Shown here piece after piece: positions 52,655 to 61,021 of a DNA stretch of 64,000 nt. The position numbers and the translations under genes are program-made. Position 1 is the stretch's first letter. Every line of letters begins with the position of its first letter. The notes beneath the pieces are model-generated. The model made no database searches, had not been told where the DNA came from, and worked only from the letters and a program-made list of their open reading frames with translations. Origin of the DNA: Psychrobacter immobilis (GTDB taxonomy: Bacteria > Pseudomonadota > Gammaproteobacteria > Pseudomonadales > Moraxellaceae). The stretch lies in NCBI RefSeq assembly GCF_904846185.1, contig NZ_CAJGZQ010000002.1, positions 154,329 to 218,328 on the forward strand. The letters are read 5' to 3'.

Positions 52655-53944
52655 TTAAAATATCAGCTGGATAAGTAAAATTGCGAGTATTCCAATACCA
52701 ATATCTAAGGGCACTGCCTTGAATAGTAGCGCATTAAAAAGCTGGTCTTTGTTTATAACGACTTGAGAAGCGCCTAACATTAAACTACCTCCTGATGAGA
52801 AAGGCGAGAGTGATGAGCTTTGCGCGCCCACAACAATACAGGTAAATAATAATAAAGGGCTTAGTCCAGAAGCAACGGCTAGGGGTAGCACCATAGGGAA
52901 TAAAGTAGGGGCGACTACCCCGAGGGTACTAGCAAATATTGACATAATGGCGCTAATAACGAAGACTAAAATCGGTATCATCCAGATAGGCACATTGGTA
53001 CTTAGCCATTCTGTCAGCTCGTAAATAACGCCTATTTCTACTCCGAGGCTGATCAACATACCAACACCACAAATCATAATGAGGGTATTCCAAGGTATTA
53101 AAGCAATCACTGCTTTTTCATCGCCTAATTTTAGAAATAAGCTCACTAAAGCAAAAAATATGGCGATAAAACCAATGTCAATCCGAGCGTTCAAAAATTG
53201 AATTGCTGATACTTGTGGCATGAGTAGATTTAAAATGGGCACGATAAGTACAATAGCCATCATGATAAAAATCAGCACAAGAGACTGTTTTTGCTTACTG
53301 TCAAAGGGTTCTGGTATGGTCGTCTGAATCGCTATTTTGCTATTTTTGGCATTGATAAAGCTATAAGCACCCAATACAATCATAGGCATTATAAAAGTGA
53401 CAGCGAATATCCCTAACACATAAGTAAAGGTATTATCATTTGCGACGCCTGCGCCGCGCATCAGCTCTCTAAAAATAACACCGCTTTGTGAGGTGATAAA
53501 GTTAGCACCCGCTAAGGCACCATAGTTCACCGATAAAGTAGCAATGACAAGATTCAAGTTAGTGCGTTTAGACAACAGCAGGATCATCGGTGCCATCGTC
53601 GCTAAGACCGTATAATAACCAGCCCCTAAGCCCGCAATAATCGTGGCCACAAGGAAAATGACTAAAGGTAGAAATTCGGGAAAGTGACGGCACTTATAGA
53701 TTAAATGATTAGATAGCTTCTCTAAAGCACCGTTAGCTAGGGGGAAGTTATAGAAAAGCGTCACTGCAAAAATAACAAAGAAAATTTTGAGAGGCCATAG
53801 CTCAACAATTTTATGTGCCTTCATCCCCATACCGAAACAACCGATCAGATATGAAAATGCAATAGCAAATAGGCCAATATTAATCTTAGTGGTATAGCCC
53901 AAAATGATACATATCACGATGGCGGCGAGAATATAAAGAGTCAC
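52655..53944 (-). CDS. MatC-like dicarboxylate carrier (SLC13 / IT superfamily)
   Basis: A 429-residue protein with about twelve membrane helices. The first 150 residues resemble the MatC N-terminal domain (LWPLKIFFVIFAVTLFYNF, then LATMAPMILLLSKRTNLN), and the C-half has the ion-transporter signature GAQSSSLSPFSSGGSL. Such carriers take up malonate, succinate or related dicarboxylates with sodium or protons. It starts at a GTG (53944) with AAGGAG in front. It is divergent from a GntR-type regulator gene, which suggests that the regulator controls this transporter, possibly also tctCBA further on. Confidence 0.82.
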   Translation of the reverse strand: MTLYILAAIVICIILGYTTKINIGLFAIAFSYLIGCFGMGMKAHKIVELWPLKIFFVIFAVTLFYNFPLANGALEKLSNHLIYKCRHFPEFLPLVIFLVATIIAGLGAGYYTVLATMAPMILLLSKRTNLNLVIATLSVNYGALAGANFITSQSGVIFRELMRGAGVANDNTFTYVLGIFAVTFIMPMIVLGAYSFINAKNSKIAIQTTIPEPFDSKQKQSLVLIFIMMAIVLIVPILNLLMPQVSAIQFLNARIDIGFIAIFFALVSLFLKLGDEKAVIALIPWNTLIMICGVGMLISLGVEIGVIYELTEWLSTNVPIWMIPILVFVISAIMSIFASTLGVVAPTLFPMVLPLAVASGLSPLLLFTCIVVGAQSSSLSPFSSGGSLMLGASQVVINKDQLFNALLFKAVPLDIGIGILAILLIQLIF

Positions 53945-54304
53945 GACTACTCCTTGACCTTAACTGTATGAGTTCTATAAAAAACCATAGCAGTTTTTAC
54001 AGAGTAAAGAGCATTACAATAATATCGAAAATAGCTTTTTAGACTAGACAATCTCATAAGTCTTAAAAGCGCATTTAGTTGAGTAGAATGATAGCAAAAA
54101 AGGTCACACTAACTAGATGAAATTGATCACCAATTTATAGGTCAGTTGCAGCGTTACATATAAAATTTACTTAAGGCTTAAGGTAGTATGACCAGACATA
54201 TACTTCCTTGTAGAACAATAACGGCGCTTGACAAGATTGAGCCAATTAATAAAAACCTTTCCACTGTGGTGAAAAAAATGCTAAATAATTTCAAAGAGTT
54301 TAAA
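53945..54304. promoter_or_regulatory. Divergent control region of the carrier and gntR genes
   Basis: About 360 bases between divergent genes, presumably with both promoters and the GntR operator. I find no clear perfect palindrome typical of GntR sites by eye. Possible earlier gntR starts at 54188 and 54278 fall within it. Confidence 0.4.
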
Positions 54305-55003
54305 ATGCCACGTTATGAACAAGTGCGATGGCATATACAGACGTTACTGACAGAGAGTAAGTGGGATGAAAATACACCCTTACCAACGGAGCAGGAGTTT
54401 GCAGATAAGTATGAAGTATCTGTAGGAACTGTCCGAAAAGCGGTCGAAAAATTGGTAGAAGATGGGGTGTTAATAAAGCAGCAAGGCAAAGGCACCTTCT
54501 TAAAACGTCCAGATTTTGCAAGCTCATTATTAAGGTTTTTTAAGTTTCGTGATAAAGATGCTCGCTATGTCACACCGACGGGCATAATTAAAAAAATCAT
54601 GGTTATAGACGGTATTGATGACATTAATAAAAAACTAAATATAGGTAAAAACAAAGCGCTTATTTATATAGAACGTACGCGTATGGTTGAAGACAGAGTA
54701 TTGTTAAGTGAAAAGATTTGGTTACCTAAGAGTCGCTTCCAAGCTTTTGCAACCTTAAATCCTGAAGATTTCGAGAATCTTCTCTATCCGTTTTACTATA
54801 CAAAGTGTGGCCAGTTTGTGTCGTCTGCCGTAGAGACGCTGTATTTTATAACCGATCACAGTGATGATTATCTGGGCAACAATAAGCAAGAAAACTTAGT
54901 TAAGGTATGCCGCATTGCGAAGAATCTAGAAGGCGATCCTATCGAATATAGAGAATCATATGGACTGGCAGAAAAATTCAGTTATGAGATTAATATTATT
55001 TAG
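54305..55003 (+). CDS. GntR-family regulator with UTRA domain
   Basis: A 232-residue HutC-subfamily regulator. The winged helix at 1-72 has RYEQVRWHIQTLL, LPTEQEFADKYEVSVGTVRKAVEKLVEDGVL and the wing QQGKGTFL, all typical. The UTRA effector domain (about 85-230) has NKALIYIERTRMVEDRVLLSEKIWLP and ends in EGDPIEYRESYGLAEKFSYEI. The ATG at 54305 gives the usual N-terminus; starts at 54278 and 54188 would add 9 or 39 atypical residues. It is divergent from the MatC-like carrier, and its ligand is probably a carboxylate or its metabolite. Confidence 0.86.
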   Translation: MPRYEQVRWHIQTLLTESKWDENTPLPTEQEFADKYEVSVGTVRKAVEKLVEDGVLIKQQGKGTFLKRPDFASSLLRFFKFRDKDARYVTPTGIIKKIMVIDGIDDINKKLNIGKNKALIYIERTRMVEDRVLLSEKIWLPKSRFQAFATLNPEDFENLLYPFYYTKCGQFVSSAVETLYFITDHSDDYLGNNKQENLVKVCRIAKNLEGDPIEYRESYGLAEKFSYEINII

Positions 55004-55117
55004 CGGTCTATCAAAGTAGTGGTCAACTCATTCAGATTATTTGAAAAGGGATTATGCAATTAATAATATGTAAAACTGATACAGTCTTTATAACAACTTT
55101 ATTTAATTAGAGGAACG

Positions 55118-55953
55118 ATGTATTACTGAATCGAATTTCGCAAGCAAGTAATGCATAGCATTAAAAAAAGCATGACGATAAGAGAAGCGGCTATCACCTG
55201 AGTACCATCACCATTCGTAGCTGGCACAGAAGTTGGCTCTCAAAAAAACTAGGGATAAACCACCAACTAAAATACCGAATGAAGCACTCTTTAAAAGACG
55301 TTGAATAATATCCTGATGATTATCTGTATGAACGGGCTAGGCGCTTTAACGGTAGTAAGACAGGTATGCACACTGCTTTAAAGCGTCTTGGAATCAGTCA
55401 AAAAAAGACCTTAGAGCATCCAAAAACTTGTCCAATAAAAAGTGCGATATATCAGAATAAGCTTGATAGCTTTACGCAGTAAGGCTTCCCCATTATTCAT
55501 ATGGATTAAAGTGGCTTTGAGGCTGTAAGCATAAGACCTTACGGATATGCACCTATTGGTAAAACTTGTATTGATCGCTATAACTGGCAAGCAAGAAAGC
55601 GTACTAATATTATTGGTACGCTCTATGAAAAAATGCTGTTTGCGCTTGATTACTTTGAGCAGAATATCAATAGCAATATATTTTATCACTGGTGCAAACA
55701 CACGCTTATCCCAAGCCTTAAGACTAAATGCGTGATTATTATGGATAATGCTAGATTTCATAAAAGCAAATGCATTCAAAAGCTACTAAACAGAAATGGC
55801 CATCGTATTCTATGGTTGCCACCTTACAGCCCTGATTTAAATCCCATCGAGAAAAAATGGGCACAAGCAAAGTTTCTACGCCAAAGCTGGATGGAGAACG
55901 ATCTGTCTAAACTGTTTCATGATATGGGCTGTACTAATTTTATTGTGGACTGA
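55118..55953 (+). pseudogene. Decayed IS630-family transposase
   Basis: Remains of an IS630 transposase. The N-terminal helix-turn-helix part (IEFRKQVMHSI, MTIREAA) begins at ATG 55118 but has an in-frame stop after three codons, and further stops and frame changes follow up to about 55530. The C-terminal DDE part is open: CVIIMDNARFHKS, LPPYSPDLNPIEKKWAQ and the closing segment GCTNFIVD. The first catalytic region reads HMD-stop-SGF, so the catalytic unit is broken. Its N-terminus resembles the transposase start at 63895. Intact copies elsewhere could still mobilise its ends. Confidence 0.85.
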
Positions 55954-55974
55954 CTATAGCACTAATATCAATAC

Positions 55975-56278
55975 TTATATTTTACAGTTGACACTATATG
56001 TCTGACCGTTTGCCATGTTTACGTTCATGACACCATAGTTTGCTTTGGTATGCCAATCATAGCTCATCTAAGGGTCAGGGCTATTAACATAACGAGCACC
56101 AGAAGCTGAAACTGCTTGATTCAAGGTGAGTTTTTTATTATTTATACCCACTTTAGGCAACGTCACATTTAGATTGGCAATTTGACCATTATCCTGACAG
56201 GACATAATAGTTGTTTGATCAGTGCTAGTCATAGGTGCGTTAGTAGCACAATAGGAGCCGCAGCCATTAGTTTTTCAT
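55975..56278 (-). pseudogene. Decayed MliC-type lysozyme inhibitor lipoprotein
   Basis: On the minus strand a frame encodes TIMSCQDNGQIANLNVTLP, then LTLNQAVSASGARYVNSPDP, a TAG stop (56068-56070), then MSYDWHTKANYGVMNVNM and YSVNCKI before the final stop. LNQAVSASGARY is the hallmark of MliC/PliC periplasmic inhibitors of C-type lysozyme, and the two Cys fit its disulfide. Besides the TAG, the upstream ATG at 56278 is in another frame, so the signal and lipobox (NGCGSYCATN) are cut off by a frameshift. The gene is therefore probably dead. It lies next to the IS630 remnant. Confidence 0.75.
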
Positions 56279-56393
56279 AATAATCCTTATAGATAAATAT
56301 TAGGTTGGAAGTCAAATAATTAAAAAAAATTATGATAATGCAAACTAGAGTTTTTCTGCAAGTCATTGTTATCGTGCAATATTAAATTAGAGC

Positions 56394-57584
56394 TTAGGCT
56401 TGCCACTGCTTGTTATCTTGATGAAAGTACCACGTCATTATTATAGGTGCGAGTATGCTTGACCAAATACCATAAGTAATCGATAGTCCTTGCGCTACTA
56501 CGGTATAGCTCAGAAAAATAATACAGGTGGCAAGTATAAGAGCCATCATATTGTGACTTGATTTGCGGCACATTAAGGCTCGAAGCAAAGTTAGTGTCAC
56601 TAAAAAGCCAAATAGCATTATCATCAATAATCCCATAGCATAAGGCTGAGTGACCGTACGATTTGAAGTATTTGCCCAAGCATCGGTCACTAAATTAAGC
56701 GCGCTGCCTAACGCTGCAAGCGTAGCGAAAACAAAAAAGTGCCCATAGCCAAATAAGAATAAATCATAACGGCGACGCTCATTGTTCAAAATAGTACCAA
56801 ACGGGATAGTAAAATAGAGCCACCATAAGGCGAAAACCAATGCCACAAGGCTTGAACCTAATAATATAATAGCGCTAGCAGCAGACTCGGAATTGACTAA
56901 AAAGGTTCGAATACTGTTACTGACGCCTAGCACACCCTCGCCTAAAACAATAATGCTCAACAGACCATAACGTTCAGCCATGTGATGAGGATGCCAATTG
57001 ATGTTCTGTGCGGCACGCGCCCATATTGGCATCAGTAGTTCAGCAGCTATAAATAAAAATAACGCAGGCGTTTGTATCGAAGCAGGTAGAAACAACCAAA
57101 GTATCCAAACACTTTGTAGCGTTAGTAAGCCAATAATACTGCGACCAGCCACCCGTTTGTGACCTTCAACTTGCTGATAAACACGCCACCACTGGCTACA
57201 ACTGGCCAATCGCATGATCGCGTAACCAGTGACTCCTATCCATGTTAGTCCTTGTTCGAAAAACTGATTGATGTTGGCGGCGATCATTAATGAGCCAAAC
57301 ATTTGCAGCAATACTGAGAGACGATAGTACCAATCATCAGGATCGTAGCCGGAAGCAAACCATGTAAAGCTCGTCCAAGCATTCCATAAAATAAAGAAGG
57401 CGATGATAAAGGTCAAAAACCCTAAAAAGTCATGCTCAAGCAAACGATGATGTAGCCCGCTTGCTGCTGCTGAAACGGCAATGACATAGACTAAATCAAA
57501 TAATAACTCAAGCGTTGTTGAGGGTCGATTTGGTTCATTGGAATCGCGGGCGCTTATTGTATTAATGGTAGGTATAGTGATCAT
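56394..57584 (-). CDS. Low temperature requirement A (LtrA) family membrane protein
   Basis: A 396-residue protein with about ten to twelve membrane helices and the LtrA opening: STTLELLFDLVYVIAVSAAASGLHHRL, FLTFIIAFFILWNAWTSFTWF, and later HHMAERYGLLSIIVLGEGVLGVSNSI, where the E-R-x-G-L and GE residues are family hallmarks. LtrA was first linked to growth of Listeria at low temperature; the biochemical function is unknown. It follows the LysR gene on the same strand with a 38-base gap and is probably co-transcribed with it. No strong ribosome site precedes the ATG at 57584. Confidence 0.88.
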   Translation of the reverse strand: MITIPTINTISARDSNEPNRPSTTLELLFDLVYVIAVSAAASGLHHRLLEHDFLGFLTFIIAFFILWNAWTSFTWFASGYDPDDWYYRLSVLLQMFGSLMIAANINQFFEQGLTWIGVTGYAIMRLASCSQWWRVYQQVEGHKRVAGRSIIGLLTLQSVWILWLFLPASIQTPALFLFIAAELLMPIWARAAQNINWHPHHMAERYGLLSIIVLGEGVLGVSNSIRTFLVNSESAASAIILLGSSLVALVFALWWLYFTIPFGTILNNERRRYDLFLFGYGHFFVFATLAALGSALNLVTDAWANTSNRTVTQPYAMGLLMIMLFGFLVTLTLLRALMCRKSSHNMMALILATCIIFLSYTVVAQGLSITYGIWSSILAPIIMTWYFHQDNKQWQA

Positions 57585-57622
57585 TTAAGCTTGTCCGTTA
57601 AGTGTTGAGCCGTAAGTGCTTA

Positions 57623-58528
57623 TCAAAAGTTATCCCAGTACGGATTATCACCAAAACGCTCAGCAATAAAGTCAATCAAATAACGACAACGCTGCGATAA
57701 AAATCGATTTTTAGGATAGACCGCATAAGCATTTAAAGTGGGCAATTGATACTGCTGGAGGATAGGCACAAGCTCACCGCTGATTAAGGCTTGATACGTA
57801 ATAAAAGTTGGCAGAAAAGCAATGCCATGACCTTTGACTGCCATCTCCCGCAAAAAGTCCCCATTATTGGCTTTTATTTTACCGTTTACGGTGACTTGAT
57901 GCTTCTTACCTTGCTCATCTATCAATTCTATCGCGCTAGATTTGCTCATACCATATTGTACAAACTCATGTTCTGTCAGATCGTCAAAAGTCTTTGGCGT
58001 ACCCATTCTCTCTAAATATTCAGGACTGGCGCATAACGCATAACGAATCAGTGCCAGACGTTTGGCCTGATAACTGGAATCTTGCAACTCTCTAATACGA
58101 ATCGCTAATTCAAACCCTTCCTCAATCAAATCAGTATGCCGATCAGAAAAATCTAGCTCAAACTTTAACTCAGGATGCTGATTGGCGTATTCATCGATGA
58201 CATCGTTTAAATGCATTAAACTAAAGGACAGTGGTGCAGTCATCTTTAATGTCCCTTCGATACGCGTCGGAGTACCACTCGTCTCTTCATTCAGCGCATC
58301 TACTTCACTGAGTATATGGTACACCTTTTGATAATACTGCTCACCGGCTTGGGTTAAGTTTGATTGACGCGTGGTTCGGCTAATCAGTTGACTGCCCAAG
58401 CGTGTCTCTAACTCCTTTAAACGCCGGCTTACCGCAGATTTTGCGATGTTTAGTTGTTCTGCGGCTTTGGTAATACTGCCTGCTTCGACAACACGCACAA
58501 ACATTGCCATATCTTCTAATTGTCCCAT
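57623..58528 (-). CDS. LysR-family regulator of the doxX/pirin stress genes
   Basis: A 301-residue LysR regulator of the group near AaeR/DsdC-type YafC/YhjC proteins. The winged helix at 1-60 has LEDMAMFVRVVEAGSITKAAEQLNIAKSAVSRRLKELE in consecutive helices; the effector domain follows (EGTLKMTAPLSFSLMHL, GFELAIRIRELQDSSYQAKRL, VKGHGIAFLPTFI). The ATG at 58528 has GAGGTGG five bases before it. A palindrome GTTCTTTAAATAAGAAC lies 18 bases upstream and also serves the divergent doxX promoter, so the protein probably represses itself and controls doxX. The same module lies before the pirin gene 2.4 kb away. Confidence 0.88.
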   Translation of the reverse strand: MGQLEDMAMFVRVVEAGSITKAAEQLNIAKSAVSRRLKELETRLGSQLISRTTRQSNLTQAGEQYYQKVYHILSEVDALNEETSGTPTRIEGTLKMTAPLSFSLMHLNDVIDEYANQHPELKFELDFSDRHTDLIEEGFELAIRIRELQDSSYQAKRLALIRYALCASPEYLERMGTPKTFDDLTEHEFVQYGMSKSSAIELIDEQGKKHQVTVNGKIKANNGDFLREMAVKGHGIAFLPTFITYQALISGELVPILQQYQLPTLNAYAVYPKNRFLSQRCRYLIDFIAERFGDNPYWDNF

Positions 58529-58540
58529 GTGAACCACCTC

Positions 58541-58613
58541 TTAATTGTTCTTTAAATAAGAACTTACATTTGTAATTATCACGGTTTATCTAGTTATAAG
58601 CAACGAATACAAT
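58541..58613 (+). promoter_or_regulatory. LysR operator and promoter of doxX
   Basis: Operator GTTCTTTAAATAAGAAC (58547-58563; perfect GTTCTT/AAGAAC arms, containing T-N11-A), then conserved CATTTG (58567-58572), a -35-like TTTATC (58585-58590), a 17-base spacer and the -10 TACAAT (58608-58613). The offset from operator start to -35 is 38 bases, identical to the module at 60911-60977. Confidence 0.75.
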
Positions 58614-58670
58614 AGTCCTGTCACATAATCAAATAAAATTTAAAAAACATTCTATTACTGGAGAAAACCC

Positions 58671-59063
58671 ATGGATAAACTACAAGAGCTTAGCGCCCCA
58701 ATTGGTCGCCTATTTTTATCAATGATTTTTATCTTTTCAGGCTTTACTAAAATTACCGGCTACGCGGCCACTCAAGGTTATATGGAATCAATGGGTGTGC
58801 CTGGGATGTTATTGCCACTGGTTATCGCGGTTGAACTTTTCGGCGGCCTTGCTATTCTCTTTGGTTTCAAAGCGCGTTTTGTTGCTATTTTACTGGTTGG
58901 ATTCAATATTATATCAGCGCTGCTTTTCCATCAATTCTGGATAGATGAATCACAGATGAATCCTTTCATGAAAAACATTGCGATGGCGGGTGGTTTCTTA
59001 ATGATATTTGCTCATGGGGCAGGTGCTTATTCAATTGATAACAGTAATCATCGCAGAATATAG
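58671..59063 (+). CDS. DoxX family membrane protein
   Basis: A 130-residue protein with four membrane helices, the usual DoxX size. The start PIGRLFLSMIFIFSGFTKITGY and the middle VELFGGLAILFGFKARFVAILLVGF are typical, with the R-x-x-L and F-x-x-x-G-x-x-K signature. DoxX-type proteins occur beside quinone reductases and pirins and seem to help redox homeostasis at the membrane; no enzymatic activity is certain. It is the first gene of the doxX-FMN reductase-DUF1275 operon with the LysR-type module in front. GGAG precedes the ATG at 58671. Confidence 0.88.
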   Translation: MDKLQELSAPIGRLFLSMIFIFSGFTKITGYAATQGYMESMGVPGMLLPLVIAVELFGGLAILFGFKARFVAILLVGFNIISALLFHQFWIDESQMNPFMKNIAMAGGFLMIFAHGAGAYSIDNSNHRRI

Positions 59064-59116
59064 TAGAGTAAATGGCTTAGAAAATATCGTCTTATCATCA
59101 TAATCAAGGAGCCGCT

Positions 59117-59671
59117 ATGAGCGCATCCATAAACATCGCCTCAATTATTGGCAGATTGCGAAAAGAATCTATCAATCGTAAATTTGCAGAATATATGGTG
59201 TCGCAGATGCCTGAAAGCGTGTCTATAAAAGAAGTCTATATCGCAGACTTACCGCTTTATAATCAAGATTATGATGATACGACTATCGATAGCTATGAGC
59301 GTGTGCGTCAGCAGCTGAAAGGCGCTGATGCCGTATTAATTGTCACGCCAGAGCATAACCGCACTATGCCTGCCGCCTTGCAAAATGTCGTAGATATCGC
59401 CTCACGTCCTTATAAAGAAAGTGTTTGGACCCATAAAAAAGTTGCGGTAGTGACGGCCTCGCCAGGCAGCTTTGGCGGTATCAATAGTGGCCTCGATGTC
59501 GGAAAAAGCATGCAAATGCTCTCGGCACAAATGATGATTGATCCTGAAATTCATTTAAGCCGTGCAACGGACAGCTTAAATGAAGATGGCAGTGTTAGCC
59601 CGCGCACACAGAAATTCTTACAGCGCTTTGTGACTGATTTTGTGGATTTTGCAGGGAATACCAGTGCCTAA
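59117..59671 (+). CDS. NADPH-dependent FMN/quinone reductase
   Basis: A 184-residue flavodoxin-fold enzyme of the ChrR/YieF/SsuE group. The phosphate-binding start is SIIGRLRKESINRKF, the middle has VTPEHNRTMPAALQNVVDIASRP (usual TPEYNxSxP), and AVVTASPGSFGGINSG follows. These enzymes use NADPH to reduce FMN, quinones, chromate or azo dyes by two electrons, which avoids semiquinone formation. It follows doxX by 53 bases with AAGGAG before the ATG and overlaps the DUF1275 gene by 8 bases. Confidence 0.9.
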   Translation: MSASINIASIIGRLRKESINRKFAEYMVSQMPESVSIKEVYIADLPLYNQDYDDTTIDSYERVRQQLKGADAVLIVTPEHNRTMPAALQNVVDIASRPYKESVWTHKKVAVVTASPGSFGGINSGLDVGKSMQMLSAQMMIDPEIHLSRATDSLNEDGSVSPRTQKFLQRFVTDFVDFAGNTSA

Positions 59672-60392
59672 AGCTGTCGCTGATAACAACACTCTAGATC
59701 GTAAGACACCAAGCTTTTGGCAACGCTATCAAGCGCCTATCCTATTAACGATAGTTGGTGGGGCGATTGATACGATTGGCTTCATCACTTTATTTGGCTT
59801 TTTTACCGCTCATGTCACGGGTAACTTAGTACTGGCTGGTAGCGGTTTGGTTAAAGGTGAAGATGGCTTGTGGATCAAGCTAGCATCGGTACCGCTTTTT
59901 ATAATAACGGTGGTTATTACCAAAATATACATTGATAAAAGTCGGAGGCAAAAATTAGTACTCAGTCATTTATTTTTGGCAGAAGCACTATTTTTGACCA
60001 CCTTTATGATAGCAGGATTGTCCTTTCAACCTTTCACTGAGGCTGGAGATATAACCGTCGCCATTACTGGTGGTCTAGGTTTAACAGCACTTGCTATTCG
60101 TAATACGGCTAGTAAAACAGTCATCAAACACATGAGTCCAACGGTATTAATGACGGGTAATACGACGCAATTAGGTATTGGACTGTCAGATTATATTGCC
60201 AACCGTAGCGCTGATAATGCCAAAAAATTGGGGCATAGCGCGGCATTGGTTATCAGCTTTGTGATTGGCGCGCTACTTGGGGCGGTGCTGTACGTCAACC
60301 TCAGTTATTGGGCAGTCGGTTTGTTTGTCATCCCTGTGCTGTACTTATCGCTACTAGCCCGTAATTCAGAGTTCTTACAGCATATTAGCTAA
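59664..60392 (+). CDS. DUF1275 (YoaK-like) membrane protein
   Basis: A 242-residue protein with about six membrane helices. Family features: LLTIVGGAIDTIGFITLFGFFTAHVTGNLVLAGSGL near the start with the G-x-x-D and T-G-N residues typical of DUF1275, and MSPTVLMTGNTTQL in the middle as the matching second half. Function is not known. The GTG at 59664 with CAGGGA upstream is preferred to a TTG at 59640, giving an 8-base overlap with the reductase gene and thus translational coupling. It is the last gene of the doxX operon; a perfect terminator follows. Confidence 0.86.
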   Translation: MPKAVADNNTLDRKTPSFWQRYQAPILLTIVGGAIDTIGFITLFGFFTAHVTGNLVLAGSGLVKGEDGLWIKLASVPLFIITVVITKIYIDKSRRQKLVLSHLFLAEALFLTTFMIAGLSFQPFTEAGDITVAITGGLGLTALAIRNTASKTVIKHMSPTVLMTGNTTQLGIGLSDYIANRSADNAKKLGHSAALVISFVIGALLGAVLYVNLSYWAVGLFVIPVLYLSLLARNSEFLQHIS

Positions 60393-60431
60393 TAAAAGTT
60401 TTACCTACATTGAGTAATGTCATTAATCGTA

Positions 60432-60466
60432 AAAAGCCATGATGATTTATCATGGCTTTTTTTATG
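60432..60466. terminator. Terminator between DUF1275 and GNAT genes
   Basis: AAAGCCATGAT and ATCATGGCTTT form a perfect 11-bp stem around a short loop, followed by a T run on the plus strand. It also lies just after the convergent GNAT gene. Confidence 0.9.
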
Positions 60467-60475
60467 CATATTGTC

Positions 60476-60802
60476 TTAGGCTTTCGCACCATGAAACACC
60501 GAATTGGCTTGGTATTCTGGATGCTTATCAATGTAAGACTTCACATAAGGACAAGTTGGCTTTACGCGCAGTTTTCTAGCGGCTGCACAATCTAAGATAA
60601 CCTTAACTAAGTAGCCTGCAATACCACGACCACTAAGCGAATCAGGCACAAATGTGTGCTTATATTCAATACCTTCTTCACCTGTGGATGTGGTAAAAAA
60701 CTCATAGTCTTCAAAGGCAATTTGATCATCAATATGAATCTCAAATCGATTTTGGCTTTTATTGTCGATCACATCGTAATGCGTTGTATGCTGATTTGAC
60801 AT
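60476..60802 (-). CDS. Short GNAT-type N-acetyltransferase (YjdJ/COG2388)
   Basis: A 108-residue protein with the compact acetyltransferase fold of the COG2388 (GATA-like) family: EIHIDDQIAFEDYEF, EYKHTFVPDSLSGRGIAGYLVK with the shortened Gly-rich acetyl-CoA loop, and RVKPTCPYVKSYIDKHPEYQ with the Cys and Tyr typical of this group. The substrate is unknown. The family in eukaryotes includes NATD1. It is divergent from the first pirin gene; the region between contains the second LysR-type module, so it could be co-regulated. GAGAG precedes the ATG. Confidence 0.88.
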   Translation of the reverse strand: MSNQHTTHYDVIDNKSQNRFEIHIDDQIAFEDYEFFTTSTGEEGIEYKHTFVPDSLSGRGIAGYLVKVILDCAAARKLRVKPTCPYVKSYIDKHPEYQANSVFHGAKA

Positions 60803-60904
60803 TGTTATTCTCTCTTTATCATTAATATTTTTTGCACCTGTTTATTGGTACTGACGGGTAACGCGAATGATGGCGTGACTATTATATTACGTTAATTCTA
60901 AGCA

Positions 60905-60977
60905 CTTATTGTTCTATAAATAAGAATAGTCATTTGCAATAAGCACTGTTTATCTATATATGGTCAACAATTATAAT
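60905..60977 (+). promoter_or_regulatory. LysR operator and promoter of the pirin operon
   Basis: Operator-like GTTCTATAAATAAGAAT (60911-60927, T-N11-A form TCTATAAATAAGA), CATTTG (60931-60936), -35-like TTTATC (60949-60954), a 17-base spacer and the -10 TATAAT (60972-60977). Every spacing equals the doxX module. Confidence 0.75.
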
Positions 60978-61021
60978 AGGACCATAGCTTAAACAAGCCA
61001 ATTAAAAATAAAGGATAACTT

